DNA of 64,000 nucleotides from Ophiobolus disseminans (Eukaryota; Ascomycota; Dothideomycetes; Pleosporales; Phaeosphaeriaceae), in contig MU006221.1 of assembly GCA_010093685.1 (NCBI GenBank), positions 1,519,491-1,583,490 on the forward strand, in the 5' to 3' direction. A model generated the notes under the pieces. It had not been told where the DNA came from. It made no database searches and saw only the letters and a program-made list of their open reading frames with translations. Below, in pieces: positions 56,654-64,000 of this stretch. The number at the start of each line of letters is the position of its first letter. Positions within the stretch are counted from its first letter, which is position 1. A program made the translations under genes and the position numbers.

Positions 56654-58804
56654 GATTCATTTCTGGTGTAGCTTTTGATCGCATGCGCACGCGGAGCTCG
56701 AAAAGTTCGGCGGGCCTCGAAATTTCCGACAGGGATTATGCGAGCTAGCACGGAATGGGGAAAGCTCGGAACCGCTCAACAAACGTCACCTCTTTTCACT
56801 CCATCTCTCCGACAAACCTCATCCTTCATTCCGCTTGCGCCTTGATCCACCCCGATCTCTTGCTCATCCCGTATCAACTCTGTAGCGCAATGATCTCGAT
56901 TGACCCCTCACTCGCTCTCACGTTGTCCCTGGCTCACTCCCAGCTTGCCTCCAGGTTATTGATGGCGGTTGCTGATCCTCAGAAACGATGCATTGTCACG
57001 TTGTGCACTGCTCGTTATGTCAATCTCTTCTTCCTAACCCTTCGCCTCTATTATGTCACTGCAATTGCCATTGTCGCTTCCTTTCAACTCGTTCCTGACT
57101 ATCATCACCTGTCCGTCACGCATTTCTTTCAAAGCGCAGAGGCGAGGCTCACTAGGTCTTGGAGCGCACAAAATTGATCATGGAGGTCTCACCAGACCGC
57201 ATGCCATACCACGTGGCGTTGTGGGCATTTATTCTGTCTGGCGAGTGGCAGTCCTCAGCCTCTACTCACAACTGCCTGCAGACAGATACTATCCGCAGAA
57301 ACTTCCGAAAGCAAAAGGAGAACTAGCCGCCACCATCGAGTTTCGAACTCGCAGCCTGCAAAAAAAGATATCACGCCATTTCTTCTTCCGAGCACGAGCG
57401 GTAAATGCTAAACGGCCGAAACCGCCAGCTACTTCGAACAGGAGAAGCCTAGATAGGACGAATAGTTGGAGAACATTCTGCCCGCGAACGGATGTTTTTA
57501 CATGCAAACTCCCGAACCGCTTTACTTTAGATGATGTGATGGAGGTCTGGGAAATAATGTATTTCATATAGGCACGGCACACATCTTTAGTCTGCAGGTA
57601 AGGTCGCATTGGGGATCTTCTTGTCGTGTCGTTGTTGTGGTGGGCTGGGTGAAAGGGTCGATAGGAAATGCGGGGGTGCGCGAGCGGCGGTGCGAGGGCT
57701 CTTTCACCTCGCCAACCTCGATGTCGATATCTCCTAGTTGGTAGTGTAGCAATCGATAGCCGCGAGTTAGAGGTAACTTTCTTAGAGTCGTAATCGAAGG
57801 TTTGGCAATGTCCTGCTTGGGCATATGGTGTACCCGTAAGTGAGATGCTGATGACAGTAGGTATCTCCAGAAGACGCCACTACGTACAAAGTTCGTTCCA
57901 ATTGTCGGGGCAACGAGAGAGATGTTTGGCGCGAGTGGAGTTGCGGTGCAAGTAGTTTGCAGGTCATGATGATGGGCTTGAGTATTGCTGGCCACACAAT
58001 CAATTCTTTCATTCTCTCTTCACCCTCACGCTGAGTAGCCGCCAGGTTGACGCTACGCACACAAGGTTTGTGCGGATTTGGACATCATGTTTGGGTGTGA
58101 TTCGAATTGAGACAAGGTCCGACAAGGAGAGTGTGGGACGATTTTAAGTGTCTTGCGCACTACCAGCTGCTCCAACCTGCGGCTCCGCGGGTTCTACTCC
58201 ATGCTGTGAATGCATTATTCTCTACCGCCCAGATTTTATGCTCAATACGATGTTAGGTAACCAGTTGGAACCATTCGTCACCAACCCGGTCAATCACAGC
58301 ACCCAATTGCTGACCTCTGGCAGTCATTAAATCTCGTTCGCATAGCCACTGACGCGTACCAGCTAGAAATCTATGTTTTGCACTTCTGCACCCTCGTCAC
58401 GGAGACCACCCAACAAGCTGTTTACTACCTGTTCGACCAGCCAAGCAAGCCCAAGACTGACCCCACTTCCACTACAAGCCGTACCAATGAGGCTGCGCAT
58501 CTCATACATGAACTGGTGTAGGACCGCACCAATTGCGACAAGCTCGTGTAGCCATGCGCGCATGCCGAGCAAATTCAGCCTTGTCCGCTTCCAACCTCCT
58601 TCATCCAAGGCTGTATCGAGAAGTGATCTTCCCCGTTGCATTACCGCTAGTTGCCGAAGCAGAAGGATGTTGCGGCGACACCCTTGTCGCTGACTGCAGC
58701 ATCGGGTCAGGGATGGTTTGTAATGCGCGTGTGGTTGCATCTTCAAGGCTTCAAAGTAAGCTCGCCGTCAAAAGAAAAACTGTCCTTCATCAACTCTTTC
58801 GACC
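56654..58804. other. gene-poor gap upstream of URB1 and P450
   Basis: Over 2 kb that must contain both the URB1 and P450 promoters. A minus-strand frame at 58363-58746 (127 codons) has an alternating hydrophobic/polar C-terminal half that recalls the end of fungal Zn2Cys6 regulators, but no zinc cluster is visible upstream. Other frames are short. A T-arm-like palindrome at about 57336-57352 was examined and not accepted as tRNA. Confidence 0.45.
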
Positions 58805-60593
58805 ATGAGTTTGTTCAACATGTTCTGGGGTGTGCCGTTCTTGGGTGGCTTGATTGCGACTTGTCTATGGGTAGCATATCGAGCCGTTCTCCCCAAGCCG
58901 CTGCCTGGAATCCCATACAGCCGAAATGCGTCGAGGAAGCTCTTCGGCGACGTGCCCGAGATGATGCGCTATGTCCTGCGTACGAAGCGAATTTTCGTAA
59001 GTCGAATACAATCTATGCGCACTTGAACTGACAATGAACGAAAAGTGCTGGCTCACTTCCCTTACACATCGACACCAAAGCCCAGTCATCCAGGCATTCA
59101 TCAAGCCTGGTTCGCTGCCATGGGTTGTGGTCACAGACCCTCATGAAAGCCAGGACATCCTGCTCCGTCGGACCAAGGAGTTCGATCGCAGTGGCTTCTT
59201 CGGCGAACTCATCGGCGGTATATTACCGGAGCAGCATATCCAGTTCCTATCGAGTGATGCGCGCTTCAAGGATAATCGAAACTTGATCAACCATCTCATG
59301 GCACCAACGTTCATCAAGGAAGTCAGCGCGCCGGAAGTGTATAAGAGTATCGAAACACTGATTAAGGTGTGGCAAAGAAAGTGTGACTTAGCACAAGGCC
59401 GGCCGTTTGAAGCCCATGGCGATATCACTTATGCAGCGCTTGATGCCATCTTTGCATCTTCATTCGGACTTGCCGAGGAAGAAAGTATCACGATTCTACG
59501 TCTTGATGCCGTTTGGAATAGCACGCCCGATGTGCCTCAGAATCGTGACGACCCTATCTTCTTTCCCGAAGCCAAGATCCCGGATATTTTCAACGCTGTA
59601 TTGACGCTCGCAAACTCCGTCACGGATACCCAACTCTCTCCCTTCCCGGTTTTGACATCGTGGGTGCTACGGAAACTTCCATACATGCGACGCGCCACGG
59701 CCATCAAAGACACATACATTCACAGCAAGGTGCAGGAATGCGTTCACCTCATCAATCTGGGGGATGACAAGCCCAAAAGCGCTTTGCATTCCGTACTCCT
59801 AAGAGAGAAGGAGGTAGCCACAAAAGAAGCCCGCGAACCACAATACTTCAAACGCGCCATCGCCGACGAGTTCTTCGGCTTCATGCTCGCCGGCCACGAC
59901 ACAGAAGCCACAGCCGTCTCCTGGGGTGTAAAATACCTCACCGACAACCCAATGTCACAATCCCTTTTACGCACCGCCCTGCATACCGCTTTCCCACACG
60001 CCCTCAACGCCGACCGTGCACCAACCTACCAAGAGCTGTCAACATCTTCAATCCCATACTTAGACGCCACCGTCGAAGAAATCCTCCGCCACGCAAACAC
60101 CATCGCTTTCGTAGTTCGCCAAGCACTAAACGATACTTCCGTGCTGGGCCATCATATACCGAAAGGCACGGATGTATTCCTCATGGCCAACGGCGCGGGA
60201 TATCTCGAACCAAATATCCCTTTAACACCCGCTGACTCCCACTCCCCCGGCGCATCCACATCTTCCAACAAATCCCTCACAGGCCTATGGAACGATTCCG
60301 ACATCCATCTCTTCAAGCCGGAGCGCTGGCTGAATACTGACGGGTCCTTCAACCCCCAGGCCGGGCCGCAATTAGCGTTCGGTCTTGGGCCGCGGGCGTG
60401 TTTTGGGAAACGGTTGGCGCTGCAGGCGTTGAAGATGCAGTTTGCGTTGCTTGTGTGGGAGTTTGAGTTTGGGGGGGTGTCGGAGGTGTTGGGGGGGTAT
60501 GGGGCTGTGCAGAGGTTTGCGAGGGAGCCTGTTAGGTGTTTTGTGAGGTTGGGGAAGGTGCGGGTGGGAGGGGGAAAGGGTGAGGGTGGGTAG
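58805..60593 (+). CDS. cytochrome P450 monooxygenase
   Basis: Membrane-anchored P450 of unknown substrate. Exon 1 58805-58996, intron 58997-59045 (49 nt, acceptor AAAAG), exon 2 59046-60593; 579 aa. An N-terminal helix (VPFLGGLIATCLWVAYRAVL) anchors it in the ER, followed by the proline-rich LPKPLPGIPY hinge. The I-helix is LAGHDTEATA near residue 344, ExxR is EEILR near 407, the PERF-like region is FKPERW, and the heme loop FGLGPRACFGKRLALQ places the ligand Cys near residue 515. A Ser/Pro/Thr-rich insertion (about 440-465) lies before the PERF region. The C-terminus is Gly-rich. The weak acceptor is the only one that keeps the frame into CWLTSLTHRHQSPVIQAF. Confidence 0.88.
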
Positions 60594-60795
60594 GAAGGCG
60601 TATATGTATGCAGGGAAAAGGTGGTGAACGAGGTTGTTGACCTTTCGAATCCGGCGAGCTGGCTTCTTTTTCAATTTCATCGACCCAAGTATTGTTCGCA
60701 TCGCTTGAATCCGATACTACATCGCTTTACACCATTACTACACCGCTTTCTACAACATTCAAACATTGATACTCCATCCTATCATCGCTCCATCC
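60594..60795. other. short intergenic
   Basis: About 200 bp between P450 stop and the small membrane orphan; no feature recognised. Confidence 0.4.
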
Positions 60796-61146
60796 ATGTC
60801 CCGCGATCGCAACACCCACATGTTGGCCCTCGCAGACGCCAGCTACATCCCCAAATTCCTCCTGCCCATGCCACACCACCTGCAATATCTCATTCTCACC
60901 GACGACGACCTTCGCTTACCTCTGTATCGACTTTTGCTGCCCACGCTCGGGGACGTTTGGTGCAGGTCCATGATTCTCTGGCGCGAAATAAGACGTGGAG
61001 AGATATATTTCGAGGATGATGATGACATAGACAGTATGCTCCGTGCGACGATCAGGATGCATTTCCTTTACAGCGTTTGGTGGAGATTGTCTTTGGTTAT
61101 GCTGCTGGTGTTGGGGATGCTGTGGTTGTGTCTAAGGTTCTCATAG
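60796..61146 (+). CDS. small hypothetical membrane protein
   Basis: Single-exon frame of 116 aa from the ATG at 60796. It begins MSRDRNTHMLALADASYIPKF, has an acidic run (FEDDDDIDS) near residues 77-85 and ends in one hydrophobic helix (WWRLSLVMLLVLGMLWLCL). No family recognised. Support is limited to the ATG context, the composition and the C-terminal membrane segment; it could be a chance frame or a tail-anchored protein. Confidence 0.4.
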   Translation: MSRDRNTHMLALADASYIPKFLLPMPHHLQYLILTDDDLRLPLYRLLLPTLGDVWCRSMILWREIRRGEIYFEDDDDIDSMLRATIRMHFLYSVWWRLSLVMLLVLGMLWLCLRFS

Positions 61147-61840
61147 TGGCACAGAGTTGGTGTGGCACAGTCCGTCAGGCGATAATTTGCTGATATGAAA
61201 CAGTTGTTGAGTCCGGCCGGTACGCCGCAGACGGATTGGACTGTGCCTGTGAAGGATCCCAATGAATATTGGGACTGATGGAGGCGAGGGCGGGCGGAGT
61301 TGCTCCTTTTTGAAATGACGGATATAGACATGCTAGGCGCTTAGATGAACTCCGATCGCTCTCCGTACTAACAATTCAAAAAGCCCATCAACAAAGCATT
61401 GAATCAACGAATTTTACATCGTCGTAATACTTTCAAATCCCTCAAACTAGTCGTCGTCAAGTGGGAACTGAATTAAGCTTTACGAAACCAAACAAGGCTT
61501 AGCCCGCAGCAACTATCGATTGGCGACGTGGGTCTGGCCCCGCAAAACACCCCGAAACGTCACCACGCAGTCGTGCAAACAACCGCCACCCCGGGCCGGC
61601 GACTGTCAGCATAGCCACCCTGCGAGCGCTTAATGGAGAGTACCTGCAGCAACCCGTGAGAGACACGCGTCACCTCGGTTTTCTCAAAACACCCGATCTT
61701 CCCGGCCGTGTCTTGTTTTTCTCTTTGTCCATACTCATCCTACCCTTGGGCTAAGCTTTGACCGTGCGTACCAAGCATTGCGCAACAAGGCTTACGGCTT
61801 TACACTCGTTATCTGAGCGCCATTCGTTTCTGCATCTAGT
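61147..61840. other. intergenic, GH72 promoter region
   Basis: Upstream region of the glucanosyltransferase gene. The last 350 bp are C-rich (61500-61840), probably promoter and 5' UTR. No gene supported. Confidence 0.5.
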
Positions 61841-63569
61841 ATGAAGACATTCGGAGCATGGGCGGGCGCTGCGGCGGCGCTGGTCGGCGGAGTGGCGGCA
61901 GCGAGTTACGACGATATTCCAGACATTGAGGTCTTTGGGCAGCACTTTTTCTACACGAACAACGGCTCGCAATTGTATGGCTTACACGAGAAACTTCTGA
62001 AGTTTGTAGGTCCTCGGCTAACAATGGCATAGCTACCTCAAGGGCGTCGCATACCAGCAAAACTACCAGCCTAACGGCGCTGTCAATGCAAGCTCAGGCT
62101 ACACGGATCCCCTCGCCGATGGTAATGCCTGTCGACGAGACATTCCCCTGCTCAAGCAGATCTACACCAACGTCCTGCGCGTGTACGCAATCGACCCGAC
62201 CAAGAACCACGACGACTGCATGGCGCAGCTCGCCAGCGCAGACATCTACGTTATCGCCGACCTGGGCGAGCCGTCCACGTCCATCGAGTCCAACGACCCC
62301 ATGTGGGACGTCGCCCTCTACCAGCGATACACGGGCGTCATCGACGCGCTGTCAAAGTACAAGAATGTAATCGGCTTCTTCGCCGGAAACGAGAACGTCA
62401 GCAGCAACAACCAGACCGTCGCAGCTGCGTTTGTCAAAGCCGCCGTCCGCGACACGAAGCAGTACATCCAGAACCAAAACTACCGCAAAACCCTCGGCGT
62501 CGGCTATGCAACCGCAGACGTCCCCAGCCGCGACCAGCTCGCGCATTACTTTGCCTGCCAGCCGGGCAGCGCGGGCAACAAGACGTCCATCGATTTCTGG
62601 GGCTACAATGTCTACTCGTGGTGCGGCGAGAGCACATACCAAGCCTCATCCTACGGCGAGCGCGTAGACTTCTTCTCCAACTACCCCGTGCCCGTCTTCT
62701 TCGCCGAATACGGATGCGTAGAAGGCATCAGCGGGGGCCCCACGAACCGTCCTTTCACCGAAGTCGGCGTCCTGTACGGCAACATGACATCCGTTTTCTC
62801 CGGCGGCATCGTGTACGAATGGTTCATGGGCGCGAATAACTACGGCCTCGTATCGCTCGTGAATTCCGCGACGGTATCTCCATACCCAGACTTTACAAGC
62901 CTGCAATCGCAACTCGCGACCGCCACGCCCCCGACTATCACACGCAGGAGCGCTTACACACCAGCTAATTCCGCCCCAGCCTGCCCGAGCGTGGGAGGCA
63001 CATGGCAAGCCCAAGCCTCGCCCCTGCCACCCACCGTAAATCCCCAACTCTGCGCTTGCATGGTCGATTCGCTCTCCTGCGCCGTCACATCCAACGACGA
63101 AAAAGGCTACGCTGCAAACTTCGCGTTCATATGCGGCGCCAACGCGACGTTTTGCTCTGGCATTGCGCGTAACGCCTCGACCGGAACTTTTGGCGGATAC
63201 TCTGGTTGCAACCCCAAGGACCAGCTTGCGTTCGCCGCGAATCAGTATTACATCGGTAATAACAGGCGCGCGGATGCGTGTAGCTTTGGCGGCAATGCGA
63301 CGCGTCAAAGTGCACAAACAGCGAGTTCTTGCGTTGCGATGCTGAGTGCGGTTGGTGCGGCGGGGAGTGGGACGGTGCCGACTGCGACGGGTAAGGGTAC
63401 CGCGGGCGTGTCGGGCGGTGGTGGAGGTGGTGGTGCGAGGGCGAGTTCGAGCTCGAAGGGCGCGGCAGCGAGTGCATATAGCCCTGGCTTCTTTGCGCAT
63501 GGGGCAGAGGTCATGGGCGTGTGGGTATTTGTTGTGGTGGGGAGTTTGGCGGGGATGCTTGTGCTGTGA
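61841..63569 (+). CDS. GPI-anchored 1,3-beta-glucanosyltransferase (GH72 + CBM43)
   Basis: Cell-wall enzyme of the Gel/Gas/Phr family that cuts and re-joins beta-1,3-glucan chains at the outer face of the plasma membrane. Exon 1 61841-61974, intron 61975-62032, exon 2 62033-63569; 556 aa. A signal peptide (about 1-20) precedes IEVFGQHFFYTNNGSQFYLKG. The acid/base Glu is in FFAGNENV near residue 164 and the nucleophile Glu in VFFAEYGC near 269. A cysteine-rich CBM43/X8 module spans about 361-464 (CPSVGGTW, NPQLCACMVDSLSC, YGG-type SGCNPKDQ). A Ser/Gly-rich spacer and a C-terminal hydrophobic stretch (GVWVFVVVGSLAGMLVL) form the GPI-anchor signal. Members with CBM43 correspond to the yeast Gas1 group. 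Confidence 0.95.
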
Positions 63570-64000
63570 GATAATTACATGCAGAAGCGATGGTGTGGGT
63601 TGGAGGTTGGATGGGGCATGGGCGGTCTTCTGGGTTTCAAATGCGTTCTGGTTTTCGATCTCATCATGCGATATCTGAGGCTGGGGCATGGAGTATAGTA
63701 ATGTAGGAATGAGATTCTGAATGCAAAAGCTTCGACACCCTGACTGGTGCTAGGGTTGATGAATTAGGATCCTCGTGAACGCTTTATGAGACGAACAGCG
63801 TTAGCATGCATAGTATGGGATACCTCACTAAAGGCAAAGACACAACGCTTGCGTACTGCGATATGCAAAGTCGATGTGAATTGCTTATATCAAGTCATGT
63901 TCAGGACACTTACATCCTAAACATACCCTCGCTTGTCATGCTGAAGTAAACAAGCATCGTGTATCGAAGGTCATCTCAACCCAACAGTATGCAGCCTCCG
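63570..64000. other. terminal intergenic sequence
   Basis: 3' flank of the GH72 gene up to the window edge; no feature recognised. Confidence 0.5.

Noticed and set aside
57330..57420. T-arm-like palindrome (GAGTTTCGAACTC) suggesting a tRNA
   Set aside because: T stem has a mismatch, no matching 5' acceptor strand was found, and a run of seven T interrupts the would-be gene.
1..64000. CRISPR arrays, insertion sequences, rRNA or 5S genes
   Set aside because: No regularly spaced repeats, transposase or integrase motifs, or rRNA-like sequence were seen; CRISPR is not expected in a fungal nuclear genome.

Overview
The window is nuclear DNA of a filamentous ascomycete, most likely a dothideomycete of the order Pleosporales. 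The reasons are short GT-AG introns (about 44-165 nt, often with a CTAAC/CTGAC-like branch site), monocistronic genes on both strands, and a gene set typical of Pezizomycotina: a fused EGT1, CHO2, a GH72 glucanosyltransferase with a CBM43, and a peroxisomal Lon. The order is inferred from family resemblance, not from a database match.

Layout. 1-12.9 kb: peroxisomal Lon protease (-), the multi-exon PE N-methyltransferase CHO2 (-) and a nuclear-looking orphan (-). 12.9-19.6 kb: ergothioneine synthase EGT1 (+) and a PHD-finger protein (+). 20.6-27.1 kb: a proline-rich orphan with an in-frame stop (-), a cytochrome P450 with an extra N-terminal domain (+), an AT-rich gap and an aldo/keto reductase (-). 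27.9-30.9 kb: REX4 (-) and ESA1 (+), divergent from a shared 288-bp spacer. 31.5-37.6 kb: a small PPxY membrane protein, a secreted FAD oxidase, a DUF1772 membrane protein and an MFS transporter, which could be a small tailoring/export group without a backbone enzyme. 38.3-41.9 kb: an EIF1AD-like protein and ALG3, whose stop codons abut, then an AhpD/CMD-like protein. 42-49.6 kb: a degenerate island with two tRNA-like genes, a broken F-box gene, an intact F-box gene and diverged direct repeats. 49.6-56.7 kb: an eIF4E-binding/4E-T-like protein (-) and the ribosome-biogenesis factor URB1 (-). 58.8-63.6 kb: a second P450, a small membrane orphan and a GPI-anchored GH72 enzyme (all +).

Functions. 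Most genes are housekeeping: phospholipid methylation, N-glycan assembly, ribosome biogenesis, chromatin acetylation, peroxisome quality control and cell-wall remodelling. Accessory content sits at 22-27 kb, 31-37 kb, 42-49 kb and 58 kb. I saw no transposase or reverse transcriptase gene, rRNA, CRISPR array or secondary-metabolite backbone gene. The least explained material is the tRNA-like pair with long anticodon-loop insertions, the repeats at 48.4-49.0 kb and the in-frame TAG in the proline-rich gene. Exon limits were chosen by hand from splice signals and reading-frame continuity; every multi-exon model given closes in frame.
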